Of a stretch of 64,000 nucleotides of DNA, positions 9,612-18,160 are shown piece after piece (within the stretch, counting starts at the first letter, position 1; the number at the start of each line of letters is the position of its first letter). A program made the position numbers and the translations under genes. The notes beneath the pieces are model-generated. The model searched no databases. It was not told the DNA's origin and worked only from the letters and a program-made list of their open reading frames with translations. Origin of the DNA: an uncultured bacterium. Its GTDB lineage: Bacteria > Verrucomicrobiota > Verrucomicrobiia > CAIQCK01. The stretch spans positions 1-64,000 of the forward strand of contig CAIQCK010000056.1 of the NCBI GenBank assembly GCA_903870275.1, written 5' to 3'.

Positions 9612-10784
9612 CTAGGACTGCGTTTCAGTCACAACAAGGTTTTTGGGCAGGATCACGAAGAAAGTAGTACCACCTTCCTCACTTGTCGTGAAGCCAGCTT
9701 TGCCCTTGAGATAGCGTTCGGCCAGCAACTTGACGCTGTAAGTTCCCAGCCCGCGTCCGGAACCCTTGGTGGAAAACGATCGGTTGAAGACCTGAAGCTG
9801 GACACCAGACGGCATGAACGTCGGGTTATGAACCCAGAATCTGACGCCGTTGTCGTCCTTCGCGCAACCGGCAGTCACCACATGACCGGGCCGCGATGCT
9901 TCGAGCGCGTTCTTGATCATGTTGCCAAGTATCCGCCTCAACAGCCGCGGATCAGTCACGAGGCCCTGCGAGACTGAAGTGGAAGCCATGCTTAACCGGC
10001 GGCCTTCTGCGACCGGGTGAGTCGTGTAAAGCTGGAGGACCTTCTCCAAGACATCCTGAGACCTCAACGGTTCAGGAACCACCGGAAGTTCATTACTCTC
10101 AGCCGCGAGGAGATCCCTTTGGGCGAGGATTTCATCGAGGACGTGACGCACGCCGGCGTGGAGCAGATCAACTTGCCCACGCATATCGGCAGGGGCGCGC
10201 TCGCCAATCAGCAGGATCCGACCTTCCAAGCCACCGGCAGAGTTGATGACATCATGGAAGAAGATCCTTTCCAACGCCCGCCTCCGCTTCTCATGGCTGA
10301 TATCCGCAATGGCCACCAGTGAATACGCCTCGTCGTTGATGGTCAACGGCGTGCCCGCCACCAGCAAGTCCATGGCTTCCCTTTCCGAACCGGAGACGCG
10401 AATCACGCGGCATTCCTGGCAATCTTTTTTGCCGGCTAGGCTGGTAAGGATGACCTTCACCGCGCCGCACTCCTTGCAAAAGGCGGTTGTGCCACATCCA
10501 CCAATGGACGCCTCGGAATGCGTGCAGCCAAAAACTTCGCCCGGCCGTTTGCCCAACAAACCTTTCAGTTCCACGCCCGGCGCCAACTCTTGCAGATTCT
10601 TGCTGGCGAAAACGATCTGCCGTTGCTGGTTCAGGATCAGGACGTAGTTTAACACCGAATTGAGCAACTCGGCGATCAACGGCTGTCGAACCACCGAGTC
10701 GATCTGGCGTTGGATCGTCTCGACTGGCGCTCTCTCAGCCGGAGCAAATTCAGTCACCAAGGAAACCGGCTGTATTGGGTTCAT
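9612..10784 (-). CDS. orphan PAS-domain sensor histidine kinase with cysteine cluster
   Basis: 390 residues, soluble, with no membrane segment. A PAS-like sensor (about 35-165) carries six cysteines, at 87, 97, 103, 106, 122 and 125, in spacing that suggests a metal or redox site (C-x2-C pairs at 103/106 and 122/125). The kinase core follows: a phospho-acceptor-like segment 'FFHDVINSAGGL' with His177, an N box 'NMIKNALEAS' (288-297), and a glycine-rich G box 'GSGRGLGTYS' (341-350). No response regulator lies next to it, so its partner must be encoded elsewhere. It probably senses redox state, a metal or a gas in the cytoplasm. Start ATG at 10784 with no obvious ribosome site. Confidence 0.85.
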   Translation of the reverse strand: MNPIQPVSLVTEFAPAERAPVETIQRQIDSVVRQPLIAELLNSVLNYVLILNQQRQIVFASKNLQELAPGVELKGLLGKRPGEVFGCTHSEASIGGCGTTAFCKECGAVKVILTSLAGKKDCQECRVIRVSGSEREAMDLLVAGTPLTINDEAYSLVAIADISHEKRRRALERIFFHDVINSAGGLEGRILLIGERAPADMRGQVDLLHAGVRHVLDEILAQRDLLAAESNELPVVPEPLRSQDVLEKVLQLYTTHPVAEGRRLSMASTSVSQGLVTDPRLLRRILGNMIKNALEASRPGHVVTAGCAKDDNGVRFWVHNPTFMPSGVQLQVFNRSFSTKGSGRGLGTYSVKLLAERYLKGKAGFTTSEEGGTTFFVILPKNLVVTETQS

Positions 10785-10879
10785 GCGTGTGTGTACTCAG
10801 AGAGACGATGGTTGCCGCTACCACTTTCTTAACCAAAACCGGGCGGTTACTCAACAACCGAATCACCGTGCTCACAAAC

Positions 10880-12139
10880 TCACGGCGCGGCGACACAAAA
10901 CAAGTGATTCACACCACGGAGCAGGAGGCGATTGCACACCGGCACCGGCGAGCCGATCATCTGTTCGCCCATGTCGTTCTCGGAAAGCACTTCAAACTTG
11001 CCCTCGATGCGCGCGACGAACACCACGCCGTCTTCGCGCGCGGCGTAAAGTTTCCCGTCAGCCACCAGCGGCGAGGCGTAATATTTGTCCTTCGTTTTCG
11101 GCAGCGCGTCGGTCCAGAAGCTCTTGCCGGTGGCGGGATTCACGCAGTCCACCTCGCCCTTGTCGCGCAGCACATAGACGCGCCCCTTGTATTCGGCCGG
11201 CGTCGGCACGAACGCGCCGCTGTCGTCGCGCCTCCAGAGGCGATGCGTCGCCGTCACGTCGCCGCTGCCGCCGAGCCGGATGCCGTGCAACCGGTCGCCG
11301 CGCCCGTAGGACACCACCGCCATGTCGCCCACCACGACCGGCGAGGCCACGGGCACCCAATTCTTCTTCGCGTCGGGGTTGAAATCGCCGCACGTCCAAA
11401 GCGTCCGGCCGTCGGCGGCGGCGTGCGCGGTCAGCCGCTCGCCGCCCAACACCAGCAGCGCCTCGCGGCCCTGCTGCCGGATGACCAGCGGCGTCGCGTA
11501 ACTGTGATCGCCCTCGAGCGACGTTTCGTAATTACGCGCCACCTTCCAGCGCAGGTTGCCGGTAAGCTTGTCAAACGCCGCGAGGTAGGATTCGCCGTGG
11601 TGCATGACGGCCATCACCACGTCCTGCTCCGTCAGCGCCGGCGATGAACCGTAATCCCAGTAGAGCGTCAACTGTCCGTATCGTTCGAGCAGGTTGGTCT
11701 TCCATCGCAGCTTGCCGTCCATGTCCACCGCCGCCAGGTTGCCGCTTTTGAAATAAACGAAAAAGCTCCGCCCGTCCGTGGCCGGCGATGGATTGCACCC
11801 GGAACCGTTCTTATGCTTGCCTTTGAACTCGGGGCCGAACGTCGCCTGCCAGAGCAGCTTCCCCGACCCGTCGAACGCGAGCAGCGCGTCCTGCCCTTCC
11901 ACCGGCGCGGTGACGTAGATGCGCCCGTTCCAGACGATGGGCGTCGAGCAACCCTTGCCCGGCAGCGAAATCTTCCACAACAGATGCGCGTTCGCACCCC
12001 ATTTTACCGGATAGCTGCCGGTGTCAACGCTGCCGTTGTCATGCGGCCCGCGCCAGCGCGGCCAGTTGGAATCGCCTTCCGCCGCGGCAAGGTTACCGGC
12101 GAGAAGCATCGCTGCTGCCAGACAAAAATGTTTCATCAT
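10880..12139 (-). CDS. exported PQQ-like beta-propeller protein
   Basis: 419 residues. The ATG at 12139 (or the next codon) opens a signal peptide ending about residue 20 and has AGGA about 7 nt upstream. After 'NWPRWRGPHDNGS', the usual opening of this family, it shows repeated blades of the form 'G...YV...G.LLAFD..GKLLWQ', typical of PQQ_2-type propellers. These resemble BamB and quinoprotein dehydrogenases, but I see no dehydrogenase catalytic residues or cysteine pair, so it is probably a binding or scaffold protein and not an enzyme. A second member of the family is at 55440-56690. Confidence 0.85.
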   Translation of the reverse strand: MMKHFCLAAAMLLAGNLAAAEGDSNWPRWRGPHDNGSVDTGSYPVKWGANAHLLWKISLPGKGCSTPIVWNGRIYVTAPVEGQDALLAFDGSGKLLWQATFGPEFKGKHKNGSGCNPSPATDGRSFFVYFKSGNLAAVDMDGKLRWKTNLLERYGQLTLYWDYGSSPALTEQDVVMAVMHHGESYLAAFDKLTGNLRWKVARNYETSLEGDHSYATPLVIRQQGREALLVLGGERLTAHAAADGRTLWTCGDFNPDAKKNWVPVASPVVVGDMAVVSYGRGDRLHGIRLGGSGDVTATHRLWRRDDSGAFVPTPAEYKGRVYVLRDKGEVDCVNPATGKSFWTDALPKTKDKYYASPLVADGKLYAAREDGVVFVARIEGKFEVLSENDMGEQMIGSPVPVCNRLLLRGVNHLFCVAAP

Positions 12140-12209
12140 GCGCATCCTGCCTGCGATTCCATTCCGCCGCAATAATGATGTCGTGAAGGAAGTCGCATTG
12201 TGGAAATAA

Positions 12210-12282
12210 AACGCAGAAACGCAGAGGACGCAGAGATTCGCAAAGAATCTGCGCGTCTCTGCGCCCTCTGCGTCTCTGCGTT
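12210..12282. repeat. 73-bp imperfect palindrome (GCAGAG type)
   Basis: Arms at 12210-12236 and 12256-12282 are complementary at 25 of 27 positions and are built from the units ACGCAGAG and CTCTGCGT. The loop contains a further stem AGATTC/GAATCT (12235-12251). It sits between the stop codon of the DUF1501 gene and the start of the PQQ-like gene, both on the minus strand, so the RNA hairpin could end or insulate transcription. The structure is seen; the terminator role and dispersed-repeat nature are inferred. Confidence 0.7.
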
Positions 12283-12313
12283 GAGTTCCGTCCCCTGCTC
12301 CGCCGACCTCGCG

Positions 12314-13537
12314 CTACGCGTTGAAGAGATCCAGCGGCGCAAACGGCGCGCCGAGCACGCTGCGGCTTTCAAGGCCGAGCCAGCGGTCGAGCGCGGTGGC
12401 GTAAAGCTGCCGGAAATCCGTGTGGAACTTCAGGCCGTCCTTGTCCAGGTCGGTCAGGCTCGGATGCGCCCCCACCGGTCCACCCTTCACCCTGCCGCCG
12501 ATGACAAACACCGGCGCCGCCGTGCCGTGGTCGGTGCCGCGCCGGCCGTTCTCGCGCGCGGTGCGGCCGAATTCCGAGAACGTCATCAGCGCGACGCGGT
12601 CGGCCAGCTTGTCGCGCTGGAGATCGCGCATGAAGGCCGTGACGGATTCCGACAGTTGGTGCAGCAGTGAACAGTGGTTGCCGATTTGGCCGGCGTGGTT
12701 GTCGAAGCCGCCGATGTTGCCGCCGCCGAGTTCGGTGTAGAAAATGCGGATGCCGAGGTCGGCCCGCATGAGCTGGGCAATGACGCGCAGTTCGGAGGCG
12801 AGCGTGAACTGCGGATAATCGCCCTCACCGACGGAGGCAGCCAGCACCGTTTCGAGACGGCGGCTGTTGGCGCTGACTTGCGCCGTTTCGCGCCGCAGAA
12901 AATCCAGCCAGGATTGATCCGACTCGACGGACGGCGTTTTCACCGGCGGCGGCGGCTGGCAAATGAGATCGCGCGGCGACTGGAGGGTCGGAACGACCAC
13001 CTGTTCGGCGTTCGACGCGAAAGGCTGCGGGATCGCGCCGACAAATGCCGCGGGCAGGTTGGCCCCGGTGGAATTCGAAAGGCGGTCCGCCGCGCGGCCC
13101 AGCCAGCCGGTCTGCGCGTCGGGCGTCTTGGGCTGGGCCGTCTGCCAGATGCGCATCCCTTCCGGATGATTGCGGTTCTGGTTCGGGTAGCCGACGCCCT
13201 GCACGATGGCGACGCCACCTTCTCGATACAATCCCGCGAGCGCGCCCATGCGCGGGTGCAGCGCGAGTTGCGAGTCCAGCCGGTGCGCCTTGGCGGCGAC
13301 CTGGCTCAACGTCGGGCGCGCGCGGAAATACGCGTCGTTCGCAAAAGGAATGACGGTGTTCAGACCGTCGTTGCCGCCCGAAAGCTGGAGCATCACCAGC
13401 ACGGTGTCGCCGTCGCGGCGGGGCGACGCAGCCGCCATCGCCGCCCGCGTCAAAAAGCTTGGCGCGTTCGCGGCGAATGAAAACAACGCCGTCGTGCGCA
13501 GTGTGTTCTTTAGAAAATCGCGTCGCGTGTAAGACAT
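12314..13537 (-). CDS. DUF1501 family Tat-exported protein
   Basis: 407 residues from the ATG at 13537, which has GGAG 6-9 nt upstream and opens a twin-arginine signal ('YTRRDFLKNTLRTTALFSF'). Family marks: 'VLVMLQLSGGNDGLNTVIPF', 'LALHPRMGAL', 'VQGVGYPNQNRNHPEGMRIW', 'VALMTFSEFGRTARENGRRGTDHGTAAPVFVIGG'. DUF1501 proteins have an alkaline-phosphatase-superfamily-like core, but their reaction is not established. The gene follows the DUF1800 gene by 16 bp, the standard pairing of these families. Both products are exported, and the DUF1800 protein may be a partner or substrate. Very common in Verrucomicrobiota and Planctomycetota. Confidence 0.93.
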   Translation of the reverse strand: MSYTRRDFLKNTLRTTALFSFAANAPSFLTRAAMAAASPRRDGDTVLVMLQLSGGNDGLNTVIPFANDAYFRARPTLSQVAAKAHRLDSQLALHPRMGALAGLYREGGVAIVQGVGYPNQNRNHPEGMRIWQTAQPKTPDAQTGWLGRAADRLSNSTGANLPAAFVGAIPQPFASNAEQVVVPTLQSPRDLICQPPPPVKTPSVESDQSWLDFLRRETAQVSANSRRLETVLAASVGEGDYPQFTLASELRVIAQLMRADLGIRIFYTELGGGNIGGFDNHAGQIGNHCSLLHQLSESVTAFMRDLQRDKLADRVALMTFSEFGRTARENGRRGTDHGTAAPVFVIGGRVKGGPVGAHPSLTDLDKDGLKFHTDFRQLYATALDRWLGLESRSVLGAPFAPLDLFNA

Positions 13538-13553
13538 GGCATTGCTCCTTCGG

Positions 13554-14906
13554 TCAAGCCAGTTGGAACTCAGGCAGCGTGAGCACGGCATAGGCGGCGC
13601 GGCGCGCGCTGGTGTCCACGTCCCACTCGCCGCCGGCAGGGATGTCGCCGGATTCGGCGTCACCCTGCAAAAACAGGTCGCGGAAGAACCGCGCGCCGCC
13701 ATCGCTGCCGGGGCGGGCGTGCCGGCCGGCCACCGCCGCCGGATTGAGTTTGCTGCCGAAAGCTCCGTCGCTCTTCAACAACGCCGCCGTCAGATTGTGG
13801 CGACCGGCCAGTGTCGCGTGGTTGATCCAATTCCGTCCGCCGGCCCAGCCTTTCGCCGTCGGCGGATGAAGCAGGTTCTGGCCAAGGCGCGCCATCGCAT
13901 CGGCCAGCGGCGCCGTCGGCACCGTTTCCTCCAGGCCTTTCACGATGCCGAGCGCGAACTCGACCGGGCACTTCATCCGCTGGCGGTAGGCGGCGGCGGA
14001 GAAAAACAGATTCGACCGCAACATCGTCTCCACCAGCGCCAGCACGTCGTCCTTTTTCGCAAACGCCTCGGCGAGCGGCGCGATCAACCCGGCGTCCGGC
14101 TCCGCCGTCTCGGAAATGAGCCAGCGGTAAAGTTTGCGCACGATCATGCGCGCTGTGGCCGGCTGTTCGAGCAGGATGCCCGCGACATCGGCGGCGGCGA
14201 AACGGCCCTCGCGGCCGAGAATGCGCTTGGTTTCCGTGTCGTGCTCGCGCTCGATGAGGCGCAGTTCGTCCTGCATCACGAACCAGCCGGTGAACGCCCG
14301 CGCCGCCTCGCGCACGTCGCCGTCGGCGTAGTTGCCGGCGCCGAGCGTGAACGCCTCCATCAGCCAGCGCGGAAAATTCTCGTTCGGAAACGCCTTGCGG
14401 CTGGCCTTCGCGTCGAGCGACAGGAACATCGCCGGGTCGTGCACGATGCCGAGCAGCATCTCGCGAAAACTGCCGAGCGCGTGGCGTCGCAAAAGCTGCA
14501 GATGCTGTTGCATCAAAAGCGCGCTCTCGATTTTGGCGCCGTTGGCGGCGAAGTGGCCGTGCCAGAAGAGCGTCATCTTTTCCAGCAGCGGATGCGGCGT
14601 GCGAATCATCCGTTGCAGCCACCACGCGCGCAGTTCGCTCACGTCGCGCGAACTGCTGGATTGTGCTTCGTAGCCGTCGAACTGTCGGTTGAACGCCGCC
14701 GCGTCGGCTTCCGGCCGCAGCAGCCCGTCAATCGTCCGCTGCGGGCCGTCACGCAGTGCGCGCTGAAGCTGGTCCCACGTCGCGCCGAACGCGGCGCGGC
14801 GGCAGAGGTGGCCCGCCAGCGCAAGGTTCCACGGCCGGCGCGCGTCCGGCTCGTATCGCGCCCACGCCCACGCGGGATCGGATGGTTGCTGGTTCAAGGT
14901 TGTCAT
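13554..14906 (-). CDS. DUF1800 family protein
   Basis: 450 residues. The family pattern is clear: 'AGHLCRRAAFGATWDQL' near the start, 'MTLFWHGHFA', 'MLLGIVHDPAMFLSLDAKASRKAFPNENFPRWLMEAFTLG', 'REAARAFTGW' and the closing 'LTLPEFQLA'. I see no ordinary signal peptide at this start; DUF1800 proteins are often thought to leave the cell together with their Tat-exported DUF1501 partner, encoded 16 bp downstream. First gene of that two-gene operon. Upstream are an ECF-like promoter motif (14946-14973) and, closer to the ATG, a sigma70-like pair TTGCAG-16-TAATAG. The molecular function of the family is unknown. Confidence 0.93.
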   Translation of the reverse strand: MTTLNQQPSDPAWAWARYEPDARRPWNLALAGHLCRRAAFGATWDQLQRALRDGPQRTIDGLLRPEADAAAFNRQFDGYEAQSSSSRDVSELRAWWLQRMIRTPHPLLEKMTLFWHGHFAANGAKIESALLMQQHLQLLRRHALGSFREMLLGIVHDPAMFLSLDAKASRKAFPNENFPRWLMEAFTLGAGNYADGDVREAARAFTGWFVMQDELRLIEREHDTETKRILGREGRFAAADVAGILLEQPATARMIVRKLYRWLISETAEPDAGLIAPLAEAFAKKDDVLALVETMLRSNLFFSAAAYRQRMKCPVEFALGIVKGLEETVPTAPLADAMARLGQNLLHPPTAKGWAGGRNWINHATLAGRHNLTAALLKSDGAFGSKLNPAAVAGRHARPGSDGGARFFRDLFLQGDAESGDIPAGGEWDVDTSARRAAYAVLTLPEFQLA

Positions 14907-14945
14907 GGACTCGTTCTATTAAGCGTCACTTTTGTCTCTGCAAAT

Positions 14946-14973
14946 AATACCGCCTGTTGGGATCAGAGGTTAC
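14946..14973 (-). promoter_or_regulatory. ECF-sigma-like promoter motif ahead of the DUF1800-DUF1501 operon
   Basis: Read on the minus strand: GTAACC (14968-14973), 16 nt, GGTATT (14946-14951). The same two boxes with 15-16 nt spacing occur at 21671-21697 and 23631-23658, each upstream of a minus-strand gene. An AAC-containing -35 box is usual for ECF sigma factors. The match between sites is seen; the sigma class is inference. Confidence 0.5.
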
Positions 14974-15020
14974 GGTTCATTTTCAGCGCGTTGATGCAAC
15001 CATTCGTGCGACCCGTTAAC

Positions 15021-15050
15021 GGCACGGTGGACGGCAACGGCTACCGTGCC
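15021..15050. terminator. hairpin over the stop codon of the sialidase-like gene
   Basis: GGCACGGT (15021-15028) and ACCGTGCC (15043-15050) form an 8-bp GC-rich stem with a 14-nt loop that includes the stop codon of the minus-strand gene ending at 15041. No T-run follows, so it would be a weak or factor-dependent terminator at best. Confidence 0.3.
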
Positions 15051-16624
15051 TCCCTTGCGATGGAATCAGCCGTGTTTTTCGGGACAATTCTGCGCCCGGT
15101 CGAGAAGATCTGAAACGCCTCCGGGTAAGCCTTGAGATTGAACTGTGGGAAAATCAGTCCGCCGTTCACGTTGGCAGAATGGTAGGCGGACTGGCCCGCG
15201 CCCACTACCGAGAAGATGGAGGGCTGTGGTGCAAAATAAGTTGTGACCATGGGCTGCTGTTTCGCGTCCAGCCGCAACCGGCCTTCGGCGAGTGATTCAA
15301 ATTCAAACACGGCCGTGCCGTGATGCACTTCGGGAACTTTTTCACGGCGCATGGGTGACGCGAGGAGAAAAAACCGCCCGCCATCTTCCGCCAGACTGGA
15401 GCCGTCGAACGCATCGGCGCCAAACCGGCCGGCATCGTCATTGTCGAGCAGCTTGCGCACGAAGTGCCAGGACCCACCGTGATCGTCCGATGCCAGCAGG
15501 AAGATCGTGTGTCCGACGCGAATGCCTCCCAGGCCAAGCCGCGGCTGCAGCGCGCTCAGTGACAGGTAAAGCCGGCCCTCATGCGCCAGTGCGCCCGGCT
15601 CGGAATAGGCGATGCTGTCCTTCAGCGACGCATCGAGCGCGTTCAGGTCCACGCGCGTCTTGTGGTAGGGCGCGGGCGGATTCTTTCCCGCGCCGAGGAG
15701 CGGAAGATCGGCGGACCATTCCCCCGCCGGGTCCGTCGCCGTGCGCAGTACGATCCAGCCGTAGTTCACCATGCGGTCCTGCTTCGGCGCCCAGAAATAA
15801 TAATGCACCAAAAGTTTCCACCGCCGGCTCGGGTCCGGATCCGCCGGGTCGCACACAAGCGTCGGCACTTCATAGCGCCACACGCCTGACAACAGTTTGC
15901 CATCGGGCATCGCGAGCGTGCCGTTCGTCGAAGTGTTGAGCTCCTTGACAAACTCCCAATGCGCTCCGCCGTCGGTCGAGCGCGCCAGATGGGTGTGCAC
16001 ATACTGCCCGATAGGTTTGTAGTCGCCCTTCACCGACGAGTAAGCCAGCCAGCCGACCTTGCCATCGGGCGTGTAGGCGATACTGGGGTCGTAAATGCCG
16101 CCCTCCATACGCTCCCCGCCCGGCACCAGCTTGGTGTATTGAACATCGCCTGCGGCGCGTTTGAGTTCATCAAGCGGACCGGCGTAGTGATGCGGTCTGT
16201 TCCACACACGCCAGGCGACGAAGGCCACAACAACAACTGCCAGCAGAATGAGAAGCGTTTTTCTTTTCATGGCGAAGACCGCACGCAGTCCACTTTTGTT
16301 GAAGATGCTGCCAACCAGAAAACCCGCCAGCGTCCGGTTGATGATCGGTTCGACCATGCCGGTGGAAATGCCGGTAAGCGCGCCAGCGATCACTGTGAGG
16401 CCCAAAGTCAGCAGGCTCAACGAAACAGCTACCGCAATCAGTTCCTTGGGCCGGCGATAACCGCAAATCCACGCGACCAGCAGCGGCGGAATGGTGAGGA
16501 CGACCGGCGCGAGGATGGCGTTGTCTTGCGGAACTTTCAGGTGGCCGACCACGATGAACACGGCTTCGACCGCCAGCGATGCGATGACATAGATAATCGC
16601 CATCGCCCAGGGTTGTCTTTTCAC
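15041..16624 (-). CDS. four-helix membrane domain fused to exported Asp-box sialidase-like domain
   Basis: 527 residues from a GTG at 16624, which has GGAAGGA ending 7 nt upstream; the open frame extends further back but into the preceding gene. Residues about 8-115 hold four hydrophobic segments joined by short polar turns, like a small integral membrane protein. At about residue 119 a second signal-anchor-like stretch begins ('MKRKTLLILLAVVVVAFVAW'). The rest (about 150-527) is a sialidase/BNR-type propeller with Asp-box motifs 'STDGGAHW' and 'SDDHGGSW'. It may be two ancestral genes joined by loss of a stop codon: the internal ATG at 16270 would start a normal exported protein, but it has no ribosome site. 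Last gene of the ABC-transporter operon, 19 bp after the gene before it. Confidence 0.7.
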   Translation of the reverse strand: MKRQPWAMAIIYVIASLAVEAVFIVVGHLKVPQDNAILAPVVLTIPPLLVAWICGYRRPKELIAVAVSLSLLTLGLTVIAGALTGISTGMVEPIINRTLAGFLVGSIFNKSGLRAVFAMKRKTLLILLAVVVVAFVAWRVWNRPHHYAGPLDELKRAAGDVQYTKLVPGGERMEGGIYDPSIAYTPDGKVGWLAYSSVKGDYKPIGQYVHTHLARSTDGGAHWEFVKELNTSTNGTLAMPDGKLLSGVWRYEVPTLVCDPADPDPSRRWKLLVHYYFWAPKQDRMVNYGWIVLRTATDPAGEWSADLPLLGAGKNPPAPYHKTRVDLNALDASLKDSIAYSEPGALAHEGRLYLSLSALQPRLGLGGIRVGHTIFLLASDDHGGSWHFVRKLLDNDDAGRFGADAFDGSSLAEDGGRFFLLASPMRREKVPEVHHGTAVFEFESLAEGRLRLDAKQQPMVTTYFAPQPSIFSVVGAGQSAYHSANVNGGLIFPQFNLKAYPEAFQIFSTGRRIVPKNTADSIAREAR

Positions 16625-16643
16625 TAAGTAATCCTTCCTTGTC

Positions 16644-18137
16644 TTACTCCCGACGATACACGTCGGGCACTTTCTCGGTCTCGCCCAGCATCTCAATCGC
16701 TTTGTTCACGAGCTTCTCCAACTCGTCGAGCTTTCCGCCGTTGGCTAGCGGCTGGGCGCCTTGCATGAGCTTGCCCACCGCCGAGGGGTCCTTGCCGCGG
16801 CTGTGCCAACGCTGAATCCCATCGCGCACCCGCTTGATCTTCGCCTGAATGCGGAACAGCGGGTTATCCATGGAGACGGGCTTCTCCACCAGCGGTTGTC
16901 CGGTCAGGAACTTGTGATAGGCCGCGATGGCTTCTTTACCATAGGCGCTTTCCCGCATTCGTGTGTGGGTATCTTTGCCGGTGCCGTCCATACTCACGCC
17001 CATGAGGACACCGCCATGGTTGTAGTGCCAGGCGAGATAGGTTTCCCAATCCACGACGGAGCCGGGAACGCCTGCGTTTGCCTCCACGCCTGCCCAAGCG
17101 GGACTGCCATGCTTCTCCAGCTCGTCATAGATGGCTTTGAAGCTCTCCCTGAGAACCGTGACCGAATAGGTGGTCCAGCCGGGCCGGGAATACTTGTTGA
17201 AGGCCGTCCAGATGCGAGCGTTCGTCATCTCGGCTGGCGCGGGGGCGACTACGTGGGTGTAGAGCTTCTCTGCGGGAATACCCGTATCGACGAACTGCTG
17301 GCACCAGAAAGCGATGGTTTCCTGAGTGATCTTCGCGAGGGCGTTTCGGAAATCGTCCGGGGGATTGTCCGCGCTAAAGCCACGATCCAGGAGTGCCCGA
17401 TAGCCGAGCGGTCCCGCGGGCACGCCGTCTTCCTTCATCATCTTCGTGCGCTCGGGATCTGGTTTAGAGTAGTCGTCGATGATTGGCTCTGAACCCACCA
17501 AAACTCCCGCGAAGAGGACCTCCTTGCCTTCGGCTTTGAGTTTCGCAATCTCCTCGCGGAGGACCGGCCCGATGACTTCTGAAACAATCCGTGTGACCTC
17601 GGCTCGCGTTTTCTTGCTCGTAAAGCACATCTGCGGCGGCCGGCGTTCGAGCACACCCCAGTTTAAGTAGCTTGCTTTGTTCGGCGGTCCATCCCAGCCG
17701 TGCCACTCGACGTTATACTTGTTGTTGGGGTCGTAACCCGGCTTGGCCGGATCAAACCAGTTCCAGAGGTCCGGGCGGTTGTTCCAAGCAACATGGAAAT
17801 CGAACGACAGCATCACCGCCATGTCATGCTCGCGCGCCGCGCTGAATGAACGGCGAATAAGGCTGGGCACATACTTCTCAAATTCATAGGTCGAAATGGG
17901 GAGACCGAAACCCAAAAGCCGGGTCCTGCCGTCGCCTTTCATGCCGATCCGCTCGACCAGTTCCCCTGCTTTCTCAGGGAGATTCCAGAAGATGAGGTAT
18001 TTCGGTTCTTTCGACGTGGCGGGCGCGTTGCTATTCGCGGGCGTGGCCGGACTGCTTTGCTCTCCCGCATCTGCCCACGCACAGGCCAACAAGAAGATTA
18101 CACCCGCCGCCGCGAGGAGGATGGCGTTTCTTTTCAT
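16644..18137 (-). CDS. exported TIM-barrel-like protein, possible glycoside hydrolase
   Basis: 497 residues with a signal peptide (about 1-22, 'LLAAAGVIFLLACAWADA') followed by a Ser/Ala/Pro-rich linker. The main part looks like a (beta/alpha)8 hydrolase: 'KYLIFWNLPEK', 'LLGFGLPISTYEFEKYVPSLIRRSFSAAREHDMAVMLSFDFHVAW', 'EVLFAGVLVGSEPII', and a late 'SPAWAGVEANAG'. Acidic residues at the ends of predicted strands could be catalytic, but I cannot place it in a known glycoside hydrolase family. A helical, charged C-terminal region (about 430-497) follows. The gene starts 14 bp after the permease stop codon and ends 19 bp before the sialidase-like gene. Confidence 0.65.
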   Translation of the reverse strand: MKRNAILLAAAGVIFLLACAWADAGEQSSPATPANSNAPATSKEPKYLIFWNLPEKAGELVERIGMKGDGRTRLLGFGLPISTYEFEKYVPSLIRRSFSAAREHDMAVMLSFDFHVAWNNRPDLWNWFDPAKPGYDPNNKYNVEWHGWDGPPNKASYLNWGVLERRPPQMCFTSKKTRAEVTRIVSEVIGPVLREEIAKLKAEGKEVLFAGVLVGSEPIIDDYSKPDPERTKMMKEDGVPAGPLGYRALLDRGFSADNPPDDFRNALAKITQETIAFWCQQFVDTGIPAEKLYTHVVAPAPAEMTNARIWTAFNKYSRPGWTTYSVTVLRESFKAIYDELEKHGSPAWAGVEANAGVPGSVVDWETYLAWHYNHGGVLMGVSMDGTGKDTHTRMRESAYGKEAIAAYHKFLTGQPLVEKPVSMDNPLFRIQAKIKRVRDGIQRWHSRGKDPSAVGKLMQGAQPLANGGKLDELEKLVNKAIEMLGETEKVPDVYRRE

Positions 18138-18142
18138 GATGT

Positions 18143-18160
18143 GAGGTGTGGTTACACCTC
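18143..18160. other. 7-bp hairpin at the permease/TIM-barrel gene junction
   Basis: GAGGTGT and ACACCTC around a 4-nt loop span the permease stop codon and the short gap before the next ATG. The only Shine-Dalgarno-like bases (GAGG) lie inside the stem and about 20 nt from the ATG, so translation of the downstream gene may depend on ribosomes arriving from the permease gene. Confidence 0.3.

Noticed and set aside
13536-15113. 525-residue plus-strand frame antisense to DUF1800
   Set aside because: Arg-rich shadow of a clearly recognisable family on the other strand; it continues past the gene only because stop codons are rare in GC-rich DNA.
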